Positions 1-6,883 of a DNA stretch of 26,695 bases are shown piece after piece. The notes beneath the pieces were generated by a model. The model had not been told where the DNA came from. It saw only the letters and a program-made list of their open reading frames with translations, and made no database searches. Both the position numbers and the translations under genes were made by a program. The stretch's first letter is position 1; every line of letters begins with the position of its first letter. The DNA is from JAJYIV01 sp964499955 (lineage in GTDB: Bacteria > Patescibacteriota > Patescibacteriia > UBA9934 > GWF2-40-263), in contig CAZCMI010000013.1 in NCBI GenBank assembly GCA_964499955.1, positions 1 through 26,695 on the forward strand, written 5' to 3'.

Positions 1-697
1 TTTTTCCCCTCGTCTTTTGCCGATGGTCGCCGCCGCCGCGCTCGTCCTGTTGGGCAGCGGGTGCGCCGCGCCGTCTGATTCCACGCCGGTGGCAACGCCC
101 GACCCGGTTCCCACCCCGCCGCCTTCTTCTCAACCTCCTTCCGATCCTCCCGTTATGCCCACCGAATGGTCGTTCCAAGGCACGCTCCCCGAAGACCGCA
201 TCTTGCGCAAGCAGGCGCGCATTTCCACGGACCGCGGCGACGTCGTCGTGGAACTGTTCGGCGACAAGGCGCCGGTCACCGTTTCCAACTTCGTCTACCT
301 GGCCGAAGGCGGCTTCTACGACGGCACCCGCTTCCACCGCGTCATCAACCTGCTCAACGGCGACCCGCAGGACTTCATGGTCCAAGGCGGCGACCCGCTC
401 AGCCGCGACGAAGCGCAGCGCAACGCCTGGGGCACGGGCGGCCCCGGATATCGTTTCGACGATGAAATCGCCTCGGACCTGACGTTCACCGGCCCCGGCT
501 TGCTCGCCATGGCAAACGCCGGCGTCCAAGGCGGCCAGGGCACCAACGGCAGCCAGTTCTTCATCACGCAGGCGGCCACCCCGTGGCTCGACGGCGCGCA
601 CACCATTTTCGGCCGCGTCGTGGACGGCATGGACGTCGTGAACGCCATCCGCTTGGGCGACGTGGTCACCAAGGTCACGATTGAACCGGCGGAATAA
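1..697 (+). CDS. Cyclophilin-type peptidyl-prolyl isomerase, lipoprotein (5' end outside window)
   Basis: Catalyses cis-trans isomerisation of X-Pro bonds, here probably outside the membrane. The frame is open to the window edge and reads FSPRLLPMVAAAALVLLGSGC, so an in-window ATG at 23 would give a signal peptide without its basic n-region; the true start is probably upstream. A lipobox (LLGSGC) predicts lipid anchoring, followed by a Pro/Ser/Thr-rich tether. The cyclophilin domain then runs from about QARISTDRG to the C-terminus, with FHRVI (catalytic Arg), FMVQGGD, GSQFFIT and the TPWLDGAHTIFGRV region all present. Only the single-domain cyclophilin follows the tether. It is followed by a terminator at 707-737, so it is not in the next operon. 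The family call is secure; the substrate is unknown. Confidence 0.93.
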   Translation, partial: FSPRLLPMVAAAALVLLGSGCAAPSDSTPVATPDPVPTPPPSSQPPSDPPVMPTEWSFQGTLPEDRILRKQARISTDRGDVVVELFGDKAPVTVSNFVYLAEGGFYDGTRFHRVINLLNGDPQDFMVQGGDPLSRDEAQRNAWGTGGPGYRFDDEIASDLTFTGPGLLAMANAGVQGGQGTNGSQFFITQAATPWLDGAHTIFGRVVDGMDVVNAIRLGDVVTKVTIEPAE

Positions 698-706
698 CCG
701 CAAACA

Positions 707-737
707 AACGCCATCCCCTCATACGGGCGGCGTTTTT
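707..737 (+). terminator. Rho-independent terminator after the cyclophilin gene
   Basis: AACGCC (707-712) pairs with GGCGTT (729-734), with an inner CCC/GGG pairing, followed by a run of T at 733-737. It starts 10 nt after the cyclophilin stop codon and ends before the promoter of the next operon. Confidence 0.75.
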
Positions 738-755
738 CGTTCCCGCGCGGCACGG

Positions 756-771
756 TGCTATACTCTGCCCA
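756..771 (+). promoter_or_regulatory. Extended -10 promoter abutting the RecB-like nuclease ATG
   Basis: TGC followed by TATACT (759-764) is a good extended -10 element. No convincing -35 is seen 17 nt upstream (TTCGTT). The expected start of transcription, about 7 nt after the box, coincides with the ATG at 771, which suggests a leaderless mRNA for the first gene of the operon running to 6021. Confidence 0.6.
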
Positions 772-2174
772 TGCCCCGCGCCATCACCGAACGCACGTTC
801 TACCGCTACCTCAAATGCCCGCATTGGGTGTATTTCGACGCGCACGGCGGGGAACAACCGCACGAGCCGCTCATGGCCACCTTGCAGGACGAAGGGCTGA
901 TTGAGGACGCCCAGCGCACGCTGTTGGCGGGCCGCAATGACCTGGCCGAAGTCACGGCGGAGGACGAAGACGAGGCCTTCTACCAAACCCTCGCCTTCAT
1001 GCGCGAGGGGCGGCAGACCATCACCCGCGGCGTGCTGATCGACGGCCATTGGATCGGCCACCCGGACGTGTTGGAAAAAGTGGAAGGGAAGTCCCTGCTC
1101 GGGCCGTACTATTACGTCGCCGCCGACATCAAGCGCGGCCGCGCCGTGAAGGACGAGTACAAGTACCAGGGCTGCTTTTACGCGGAACTGTTGCAGCGCA
1201 TCCAGGGCGTGAAGCCCCCACAGGGGTACGTCATTACGCCGGACGGGCAGGCCCTGCCGTATCTCATCGAGGCGTTCGAACGGGAATACGCGCCCACGCT
1301 CGACGCCATCGAGCGCGTGGTGGCCGGGCAGAAGCCGCCGCATTTCCTCACCTCCGGCTGCAAGCAGTCGCCGCATTTCGCCGCCTGCCGTTCCATCACG
1401 GACCAGTGCGGGGATTTGTCGGTGCTGAACCGCGTATGGAAGGAGGAGGTCGAGCGGCTCGCGGGCATTGGCATCCGCACGGTGGCGGAGTTGGCGCGCC
1501 AGGCGCCCCGGGATTTGGCCCGCCGCCTGCCGGGCGCGGACGCCGAACGGTTGGAAGTCCTGCGGGACCAGGCCGTGGCGTTGGTGGAAAACCGGCCGAT
1601 CATCCGCGGGCGCGTCGCCTTGCCGCCGGCAAAGATCGAACTGTTCTTCGACGTCGAAAGCGACCCGCTGCGGGACACGGACTATCTCTTCGGCGTGCTG
1701 GAAGTGGCGGACGGCAAGGAAACCTATCACCGCTTCTTCGCCGAGGACCCGACCAAAGAAGAAGAAATGTGGCGCGCCTTCCTGGCGTTTATCGAGGAGC
1801 GGCCCGACGCCCCCATCTACCATTACGGCGGCTTCGAACGGGAAGTGGTGCAGCGCTTCGACGCCCGTTTTGGTTCCACGCCTACGCCGCGCACCGCCTT
1901 GGCCCGCAACCTGAAGGACTTGCTGGGCATCCTGCGCCCGAACGTGCTCTTCCCGCTGTCGTTCTATTCGCTCAAGGACATCGCTTCGTACGTGGGCTTC
2001 CATTGGCGGGCCGAGGACGCTTCCGGCGCCAATTCCGTGCTCTGGTTCGAACGCTGGCTGCGGGAAAAGGACCCGGCCCTGCTCGAGAAGATTTTCGCGT
2101 ATAATGAAGACGACGTGCGCGCCACCCACGCCCTGCTGGCCTGGGTGAAGGAGCACGCGGCGCCCGACGCATAA
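771..2174 (+). CDS. TM0106-family RecB-like nuclease with C-terminal RNase H-like domain
   Basis: 467-aa putative DNA nuclease. The N-terminal half looks like a RecB/Cas4 nuclease domain: D99 and the D119-x-K121 of 'AADIKRG' fit the PD-(D/E)XK core. Four cysteines (C16, C197, C206, C213) are arranged as in Fe-S-stapled Cas4/AddB-type nucleases. A short helix-hairpin-helix-like stretch (AGIGIRTVAEL, ~231-241) follows. The C-terminal part resembles an RNase_H_2 domain, with FFDVESD (D294, E296) and a terminal YNEDDVRAT motif. The ATG at 771 is preferred to upstream in-frame starts because the protein then begins at the conserved ITERTFYRYLKCP. First gene of the 771-6021 operon. The substrate is not known; repair or processing of imported DNA is inference. 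Confidence 0.85.
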   Translation: MPRAITERTFYRYLKCPHWVYFDAHGGEQPHEPLMATLQDEGLIEDAQRTLLAGRNDLAEVTAEDEDEAFYQTLAFMREGRQTITRGVLIDGHWIGHPDVLEKVEGKSLLGPYYYVAADIKRGRAVKDEYKYQGCFYAELLQRIQGVKPPQGYVITPDGQALPYLIEAFEREYAPTLDAIERVVAGQKPPHFLTSGCKQSPHFAACRSITDQCGDLSVLNRVWKEEVERLAGIGIRTVAELARQAPRDLARRLPGADAERLEVLRDQAVALVENRPIIRGRVALPPAKIELFFDVESDPLRDTDYLFGVLEVADGKETYHRFFAEDPTKEEEMWRAFLAFIEERPDAPIYHYGGFEREVVQRFDARFGSTPTPRTALARNLKDLLGILRPNVLFPLSFYSLKDIASYVGFHWRAEDASGANSVLWFERWLREKDPALLEKIFAYNEDDVRATHALLAWVKEHAAPDA

Positions 2175-2186
2175 CCCCCTTTCGCT

Positions 2187-2579
2187 ATGTCCAAAGAAGA
2201 ACGCTTGATCGCCCTTGTGGCGGCCGCGGCTCTCGTAGCGGTGTCCGTGCTTGGATTGCTCGCCGCCAATATCGGGGAGCGGGTGGAGTTCGTTGGTCCG
2301 CGTTACGGCGTGCCCACGCGGCCCATGCCGGTTCCGCCGCGCCCGGTTGTTCCGCCCGAAGCGCCCGTTCCGCCGTTGATTCCCGACGAAGGCGCCCAAA
2401 CCGCCTGCGAAGCGGCGGGCGGGCGGTGGAACGAATGCGGGTCCGCCTGCCGTGGGGCCCCGCCCGGTACGGCCTGCATCATGTTGTGCGTGCCCATGTG
2501 CGAATGCGCGAGCGACGACCAATGCCCCGCGGACCAAGCGTGCGAATTTAAGATCGACGACGTCGGTATTTGCCAGTAA
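2187..2579 (+). CDS. Membrane-anchored Cys-rich small protein (TIL-like cysteine pattern)
   Basis: 130 aa. An N-terminal hydrophobic helix (~7-27) with basic residues before it should anchor the protein with its C-terminus outside. A Pro-rich spacer (~42-66) leads to a compact domain with ten cysteines (74, 84, 88, 97, 101, 105, 107, 113, 119, 129), an even number compatible with five disulfides. The spacing around ECGSAC, TAC and CVPMCEC recalls trypsin-inhibitor-like (TIL) domains, but the match is by eye and could be convergent. It starts 12 nt after the nuclease stop, with no SD. It is directly followed by the C39-like peptidase, which has the same architecture (TM anchor, Pro-rich linker, exposed domain). 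Function unknown. Confidence 0.75.
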   Translation: MSKEERLIALVAAAALVAVSVLGLLAANIGERVEFVGPRYGVPTRPMPVPPRPVVPPEAPVPPLIPDEGAQTACEAAGGRWNECGSACRGAPPGTACIMLCVPMCECASDDQCPADQACEFKIDDVGICQ

Positions 2580-2584
2580 TTCCT

Positions 2585-3445
2585 ATGCGAACCCCCTTCC
2601 GATTTCTCCTGCCTACGGTCGTCCTTTTGGCGTTGGGGTTCGTGGTTTACGCACAGCAAGATCGGTTGGCGGACGTGTGGCGCACGTGGAACGAACCGCC
2701 GTTGCCCGCGGCCGTTTCGTTTGAAGACGCCCAGCAGCCGTTGGATGACGAGTTGATGCCGGTGGAAGAATTGCCGGTTGTTCCCGTTGAGCCGCCACCC
2801 GTGGAACCTTCCACGCCTCCGGTGCAGCCTCCTCCCGTTGAACCTCCGCCGTCTTCCGGTTTCCAGGTTCCCGCTTCGTTCAACCTCGCCGTGCCGTTCA
2901 CGCCGCAAGCGCCCACGGCGAATTGGGACGAATTCCACCAGGACACCTGCGAGGAAGCGTCCTTGCTCATGGTCCATCGTTTTTACGAAGGCGACGGGGA
3001 AGGGGTGCTGCCCGTGGACGACGTGGAAGAAGAACTGCGCCGCATCGCCGATTTCCAGGACGTGCTGTTCGGCGCGAACAAGGATTCGACGGCCATGCAG
3101 ATGGGCATCGTGGCGGAACAGCTGTACGGATACAGCCGCGTGCAGGTGCTCGACGACCCCACGGCGGACGACATCAAGCGCATCGTGGCGTCCGGCTATC
3201 CGGTGATCGTGCCGGCGGCCGGCCGCGAGCTGGGCAACCCGTATTTCACCCCGCCCGGCCCGAACTACCACATGTTGGTGGTGCGCGGGTACACGGACAC
3301 GCATTTTATCGTCAACGACCCAGGCACGCGCCGCGGGGAGAACTACCGCTATCCCATCGAGGGCTTCATGCGCGCGATCCGGGACTGGGATTCCGCCGCG
3401 GGCGACCTGTCCGACGCCCGCCGCATTCTGGTGGTGCGGCCCTAA
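2585..3445 (+). CDS. Membrane-anchored C39-like (papain-fold) peptidase
   Basis: 286 aa. A signal-anchor helix (~7-23) is followed by a Pro/Glu/Val-rich linker (~58-90, repeated VEPP units) and a peptidase C39_2-type domain (~100-286). The putative active site is intact: Q119 and C122 in HQDTCEEAS, H229 in NYHMLVV, and the third residue in FIVNDPG (N244/D245). In this family the fold cleaves peptide bonds; free-standing members, unlike bacteriocin-exporter C39 domains, have mostly unknown substrates. The ATG at 2585 was chosen because the upstream TTG overlaps the previous gene and adds nothing conserved. The domain is predicted to act outside the membrane. Third gene of the operon. Confidence 0.85.
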   Translation: MRTPFRFLLPTVVLLALGFVVYAQQDRLADVWRTWNEPPLPAAVSFEDAQQPLDDELMPVEELPVVPVEPPPVEPSTPPVQPPPVEPPPSSGFQVPASFNLAVPFTPQAPTANWDEFHQDTCEEASLLMVHRFYEGDGEGVLPVDDVEEELRRIADFQDVLFGANKDSTAMQMGIVAEQLYGYSRVQVLDDPTADDIKRIVASGYPVIVPAAGRELGNPYFTPPGPNYHMLVVRGYTDTHFIVNDPGTRRGENYRYPIEGFMRAIRDWDSAAGDLSDARRILVVRP

Positions 3446-3448
3446 GGT

Positions 3449-4213
3449 ATGACCATCATTACGCTTAATACGTGGGGCGGGCGTGCCGGGCACGGGCCGC
3501 TTTTGGATTTCTTCCGGTCGAACGCCGAAACGGACGTGTTCTGCCTGCAGGAGGTTTGGTCGGCTCCATATGAGATTCCGCCTGGGCGGACGGTTGCCAG
3601 TAATCAGACGTTCGACGGCGTGCTGACGGAAGGCATGCAGGAGATCGCACGCGCCTTGCCGGACCACGTCGGATTTTTCCGCCCGCACTACCGGGACCAT
3701 TACGGCCTGTACCTCCTGGTGAAGAAGACATGGACCGTTCTTCAAGAAGGAGAAGCGTTCGTCCATCGTCACAAGGGATACGAGCCGGAGGAGGACATTG
3801 GAAAACACGCCCGCAACGTGCAGTACGTCGTTTTGCAGACGGCAAACGGTCCGCTTGCGGTCCTCAACTTCCACGGATTGTGGAACGGGCAGGGCAAGGG
3901 CGATTCCGAGGAGCGGATCGAGCAGTCGCGACGCCTTCTCGGTGTCTTGAAGGAGTTGCCGCCGGACGTCGTCTTTTGCGGGGATTTCAACGTGAATCCG
4001 GACACGCAAAGCCTGCGGTTGCTTGAAGAGGCCGGTTTCCGTAATCTGGTGCGGGAACATGGCGTTTCCTCGACGCGCACGTCTCTCTATACGAAACCGG
4101 AAAAGTTCGCCGATTACGTTTTCGTTTCGGGACGCGTGCAGGTGGAACGTTTTTCCGTCCTGCCGGCAGAAATTTCCGACCACGCGCCCTTGCGCGTCGA
4201 TGTGTGCGTCTGA
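3449..4213 (+). CDS. Endonuclease/exonuclease/phosphatase (EEP) family protein
   Basis: 254-aa EEP-fold metal-dependent phosphohydrolase. Motifs in order: TLNTWGG (N7), LQEVW (E35, metal ligand), LNFHGLW (N140, H142), CGDFNVNP (D179, N181), ADYVFVSG (D222), ISDHAPL (D244, H245). All core catalytic positions of the family are therefore present. Substrates of the family range from DNA to sphingomyelin and phosphoinositides, and nothing here decides between them. The neighbourhood (RecB-like nuclease, exonuclease VII) favours nucleic acid. There is no signal peptide, so it is probably cytoplasmic. It starts 3 nt after the previous stop and its own stop lies 2 nt before the xseA ATG. Confidence 0.88.
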   Translation: MTIITLNTWGGRAGHGPLLDFFRSNAETDVFCLQEVWSAPYEIPPGRTVASNQTFDGVLTEGMQEIARALPDHVGFFRPHYRDHYGLYLLVKKTWTVLQEGEAFVHRHKGYEPEEDIGKHARNVQYVVLQTANGPLAVLNFHGLWNGQGKGDSEERIEQSRRLLGVLKELPPDVVFCGDFNVNPDTQSLRLLEEAGFRNLVREHGVSSTRTSLYTKPEKFADYVFVSGRVQVERFSVLPAEISDHAPLRVDVCV

Positions 4214-4215
4214 AT

Positions 4216-5436
4216 ATGTCCGAACCCGTCATTTTGACCGTCACCGATTATCTCGCCCTCGTAAACAAGGCGCTCGCGGCCGTGCCGCGCGACCTGTTGG
4301 TGGAAGGTGAGGTGTCCGATTTGCGCGTGTCCCATGGGAAATGGGTGAGTTTCGACGTGAAGGACGAGGGGGCGCAGGCCGTGCTCAAGTGCTTCATGAC
4401 CGCCTGGCAGATGCACACGCCGATCGAAGACGGCATGCGCGTGCGCGTCAGCGGCCGGCCGACTGTCTCGGCGCGCTTCGGGAAGTTCCAGCTGAACGTG
4501 GACGCCGTGGAGCCGGTGGGGGAGGGGGCGCTCAAGCGCGCGTACGAATTGCTGAAGGCGAAGCTGCGGGACGAAGGCGTGTTCGACGCCGGGCGCAAGC
4601 GGCCGATTCCGCGGTTCCCGGAGCGCATCGGGCTCATCACCTCGCGCGACGCCGCGGCGTACGGCGACTTCCTGCGGGTGCTGGGCAACCGCTGGGGCGG
4701 CGTGCGGGTGGATTTCACCCACGTCCACGTGCAGGGGCGCGAGGCGGTCCCCGAAATCCTCGAGGCCTTCGCCCATTTCAACCGCCTGCCCGAAGACGAC
4801 CGGCCCGACGTGCTGGTGCTGGTGCGCGGCGGCGGCGGGTTGGAAGATTTGCACGCTTTCAACGACGAACAGGTGGTGCGCGCCGTGTTCCAAGCGCGCA
4901 TTCCCGTGATCGTCGGGGTGGGGCACGAGCGGGACGAATCGCTGTGCGACTTCGCCGCCGACATGCGCGCGTCCACGCCGAGCAACGCGGCGGAGCGCGC
5001 CGTGCCCAACCGCCGGGAAGTCCAGGCGGAACTGGAGGCGTCGGCGGAATTCATGGCGGCGCGGCTGCGGCAGGCGCTGGCGGAAAAGCGCCACCGGACG
5101 GAAACCGCCGCGCGCGGCATGGCCCACGCCTTGCGCCACCGTCGCGACGACGTGGCCCGCGTGCTCGCCCTGTTGCACGAACGGGTGGGCGCCTGGCTGC
5201 CGCCGCTGCGCGAACGCCTGGCGGGCATGGAACGCCTGCTCAAGAACGTGGACCCGGCGCGCGTGCTCGCCCGCGGCTATGCTATTGTGCGGACGGCAGA
5301 CGGCACGAGCGCCGTTCTTTCCTCCGCGACCGGCCTCGTTCCTGGCCAAGCCGTGTCCGTGCAGCTGGCCCGCGGCTCCTTCGACGCCCGCGTGGAACGC
5401 GCGGGCACCCGCCGCGGCCAACAATCGCTGGTTTAA
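4216..5436 (+). CDS. xseA: Exodeoxyribonuclease VII large subunit
   Basis: 406-aa XseA. With XseB it forms exonuclease VII, which degrades single-stranded DNA from both ends to oligonucleotides. An N-terminal OB-fold DNA-binding domain (~5-100, LLVEGEVSDLRVS and KWVSFDVKD) is followed by the catalytic domain with ITSRDAAAYGDF (~141-152), the loop RGGGGLEDLHAFND (~204-217), GVGHERDESLCDFAAD (234-249) and RASTPSNAAE (251-260). A helical region follows, then a final beta segment with LARGYAIV. It is somewhat shorter than the typical ~450 aa. The ATG at 4216 was preferred over an in-frame GTG at 4204, which would overlap the upstream gene. No SD; T at -1. Confidence 0.97.
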   Translation: MSEPVILTVTDYLALVNKALAAVPRDLLVEGEVSDLRVSHGKWVSFDVKDEGAQAVLKCFMTAWQMHTPIEDGMRVRVSGRPTVSARFGKFQLNVDAVEPVGEGALKRAYELLKAKLRDEGVFDAGRKRPIPRFPERIGLITSRDAAAYGDFLRVLGNRWGGVRVDFTHVHVQGREAVPEILEAFAHFNRLPEDDRPDVLVLVRGGGGLEDLHAFNDEQVVRAVFQARIPVIVGVGHERDESLCDFAADMRASTPSNAAERAVPNRREVQAELEASAEFMAARLRQALAEKRHRTETAARGMAHALRHRRDDVARVLALLHERVGAWLPPLRERLAGMERLLKNVDPARVLARGYAIVRTADGTSAVLSSATGLVPGQAVSVQLARGSFDARVERAGTRRGQQSLV

Positions 5437-5447
5437 CGTGATATACT

Positions 5448-5657
5448 ATGTCCGCATCCAAACCCAAATCCTTCGCCAAGGCGTTTGAAGAACTCGAGAC
5501 CGTCGCCCAGTGGTTCGAACAGGGCGACCCGGACGTAGACGAGGGTCTCAAAAAATTCGAACGCGGCCTCGAGCTGGCCGCCTTCTGCAAGGCCAAGCTC
5601 GCCGAGGTCGAGAACAAGGTGAAGGACATCGAGGCGAAGTTTTACGAACGTCCGTAG
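5448..5657 (+). CDS. xseB: Exodeoxyribonuclease VII small subunit
   Basis: 69-aa XseB, the accessory helical subunit that binds the XseA catalytic subunit. The typical pattern is present: FAKAFEELETVAQWFEQG, the DVDEGLKKFERG core and a C-terminal helix ending in VEN-VKDIE. The length is normal for the family. It lies 11 nt downstream of xseA. TATACT occupies the six bases directly before the ATG and could be an internal -10 element, but no matching -35 is seen. Confidence 0.95.
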   Translation: MSASKPKSFAKAFEELETVAQWFEQGDPDVDEGLKKFERGLELAAFCKAKLAEVENKVKDIEAKFYERP

Positions 5658-5670
5658 CCATTCGTCCGCT

Positions 5671-6021
5671 ATGTACCTTATTCTTCGATGGGTCCTCGTC
5701 GCCCTCGCCCTGATGGGCGTGGCGTATCTCATCCCCGGCATCCACGTGGAAACGTTCTGGGTCGCCTTGCTCGGCGCCCTGGTGCTCGGGCTGATCAACG
5801 CGTTTTTGCGGCCCATCCTGCTGGTGCTCACCCTGCCGGTGAACATCCTGACGCTCGGTCTGTTTACCATCGTCATCAACGCCCTGCTGCTGTGGCTGGC
5901 GGCGACGCTGGTGCCCGGCTTCGAGGTGGACGGGTTCGTGCCGGCGCTGTTGGGCGCCCTGCTGCTGTGGCTGGTCAGCATGTTGGCCAACGCCCTGGTG
6001 CGCGGCTCCGAACGGAGCTAG
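5671..6021 (+). CDS. PF04020-type 'phage holin family' membrane protein
   Basis: 116-aa, strongly hydrophobic protein with about four membrane segments (~4-22, 28-46, 50-80, 88-108). The conserved layout of the family is visible: IPGIHVETFW after the first helix, LINAFLRPILLVLTLPVNILTLGLF in the centre, and LVPGFEVDGF before the last helix. PF04020 members are widespread in bacteria and called holin-like; no lysis role is established for them, and there is no endolysin or other phage gene nearby. It is the last gene of the operon, followed by the terminator at 6057-6095. T at -1 and no SD. Confidence 0.85.
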   Translation: MYLILRWVLVALALMGVAYLIPGIHVETFWVALLGALVLGLINAFLRPILLVLTLPVNILTLGLFTIVINALLLWLAATLVPGFEVDGFVPALLGALLLWLVSMLANALVRGSERS

Positions 6022-6056
6022 CCGCAAGCGAACCGACGGCGGGGAAACCGCCCGAC

Positions 6057-6095
6057 AAAAAGAACACGTGCCCGTTGACCGGGTGCGTGTTTTTT
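6057..6095 (+). terminator. Terminator of the 771-6021 operon
   Basis: An A-rich run is followed by ACACG (6064-6068) pairing with CGTGT (6086-6090), continued inward through two wobble pairs to CCCG/CGGG with the loop at about 6075-6079, then six T at 6090-6095. Its loop and right side contain the -35 element of the next promoter. Confidence 0.85.
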
Positions 6096-6103
6096 GCTAG
6101 GTT
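6075..6103 (+). promoter_or_regulatory. Promoter of the HAD gene, embedded in the upstream terminator
   Basis: TTGACC (6075-6080), a 17-nt spacer and TAGGTT (6098-6103) preceded by TGC (extended -10). The -10 is weak but the -35 and spacing match two other TTGACC promoters in the window (6809 and 17993). The predicted transcript starts near 6110, giving a leader of about 28 nt that contains the SD. Confidence 0.55.
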
Positions 6104-6125
6104 CCGCGCGCGGAATGGTTCCGCC

Positions 6126-6131
6126 AGGAGG
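6126..6131 (+). promoter_or_regulatory. Strong Shine-Dalgarno site of the HAD gene
   Basis: AGGAGG lies 6 nt before the ATG at 6138. It fixes this start against the long upstream open frame that crosses the holin gene. Such a site is exceptional here, since most genes of the window have none. Confidence 0.85.
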
Positions 6132-6137
6132 TACGCC

Positions 6138-6812
6138 ATGGCTTGCGGCAAACCGATCGTCCGCGTTCTTGCAACGGACTGGGGACGGGTCGTCGTCGAC
6201 TTCGACAACGGGCGGACGGCGAGCGCGTTGCACCCGCATTGCGCGCACCCGATGTCCGCGCGGGCATTGCATGACCTGTTGTTTCACAAAGACGGTTCGT
6301 TTGCCGCGTATTCCCGCGGCGAGCTGACGACGCCGGCGTTCCGCGGAGCCTGGCGGGCGCTGCTCGGCGGGGCGCCGCATTGCACGGACGAGGAGTTCGA
6401 CCGTGCGTTCAGCGACGTCTTCACGGCCAATCCGGCCGTCGTGTCCCGTTGGAAAGCGCTCCGAGCCCGCGGCGTGCGCATCGTCGCCGCGTCCAACGTG
6501 GAGGAAATCCGGCACCGCCGGTTGACCGCCATGGGCGTGCATGGCCTGTGCAACGCGCATTGCCTCTCCTACCAGGTCGGCGCCGCCAAGCCGGAAGAGG
6601 CGTTTTTCACGCACGTGGTGCAGATCGCCGGCTGCGCGCCCGAAGAAATCGTCTTCGTGGACGACGTCCCGGCGTTCGGGGAGGCGGCGGGGCGTATCGG
6701 CATCCGGTACGTGCCGTACGACCTTCGCATCGACCGTCCGGAGGAGTTGGACGCGCGTTTGTCCGCGTTCGACTTCGTCCCGTGGAAGGAAGGCGTGCGC
6801 GGGGAGGATTGA
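6138..6812 (+). CDS. HAD-superfamily hydrolase (YihX-like)
   Basis: 224 aa. HAD hydrolases cleave phosphate esters through an Asp nucleophile. Motif I is ATDWGRVVVDFD with nucleophile D14; the +2 residue is Gly, as in the FDLG-type members such as YihX. A helical cap (~25-100) precedes motif II VAASN (S119), motif III K151 in GAAKPEE, and motif IV FVDDV (D175, D176). The order and spacing match phosphatase-type HADs related to YihX (alpha-glucose-1-phosphatase), but the substrate cannot be told from sequence. It has its own promoter and SD and is separated by a terminator from the upstream operon. The next gene's -35 overlaps its stop codon. It is one of the few genes without T at -1. Confidence 0.88.
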   Translation: MACGKPIVRVLATDWGRVVVDFDNGRTASALHPHCAHPMSARALHDLLFHKDGSFAAYSRGELTTPAFRGAWRALLGGAPHCTDEEFDRAFSDVFTANPAVVSRWKALRARGVRIVAASNVEEIRHRRLTAMGVHGLCNAHCLSYQVGAAKPEEAFFTHVVQIAGCAPEEIVFVDDVPAFGEAAGRIGIRYVPYDLRIDRPEELDARLSAFDFVPWKEGVRGED

Positions 6813-6837
6813 CCGGGCGGCCGGTTCCCTGTATGCT
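6809..6837 (+). promoter_or_regulatory. Promoter of the secreted unknown gene
   Basis: TTGACC (6809-6814), 17-nt spacer, TATGCT (6832-6837). The -35 overlaps the stop codon of the HAD gene. The predicted leader is about 40 nt. AAAGGAG (6871-6877) lies 6 nt before the GTG start at 6884 and is a strong SD. Confidence 0.7.
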
Positions 6838-6883
6838 GCGCGTTCTCCGGCATGCCGCCGGGGAGCACACAAAGGAGACGTCC

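Noticed and set aside
2585..3445. C39 gene as a bacteriocin-processing exporter
   Set aside because: There is no ABC transporter domain and no leader-peptide gene; it is a free-standing anchored peptidase domain.
675..5424. Long open frames on the minus strand opposite the nuclease, C39, EEP and xseA genes (for example 675-2537, 2303-4183, 4114-5424)
   Set aside because: They are Arg/His/Ala-rich low-complexity translations typical of high-GC antisense frames; the plus-strand genes there have clear domains and catalytic motifs.
5671..6021. Prophage remnant signalled by the holin-family gene
   Set aside because: PF04020 proteins are common chromosomal membrane proteins; no endolysin, structural or integrase gene is nearby.
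5688..6137. Upstream extension of the HAD frame across the holin-family gene
   Set aside because: The extension is low-complexity, overlaps a real membrane protein and the terminator, and the ATG at 6138 has a strong SD.
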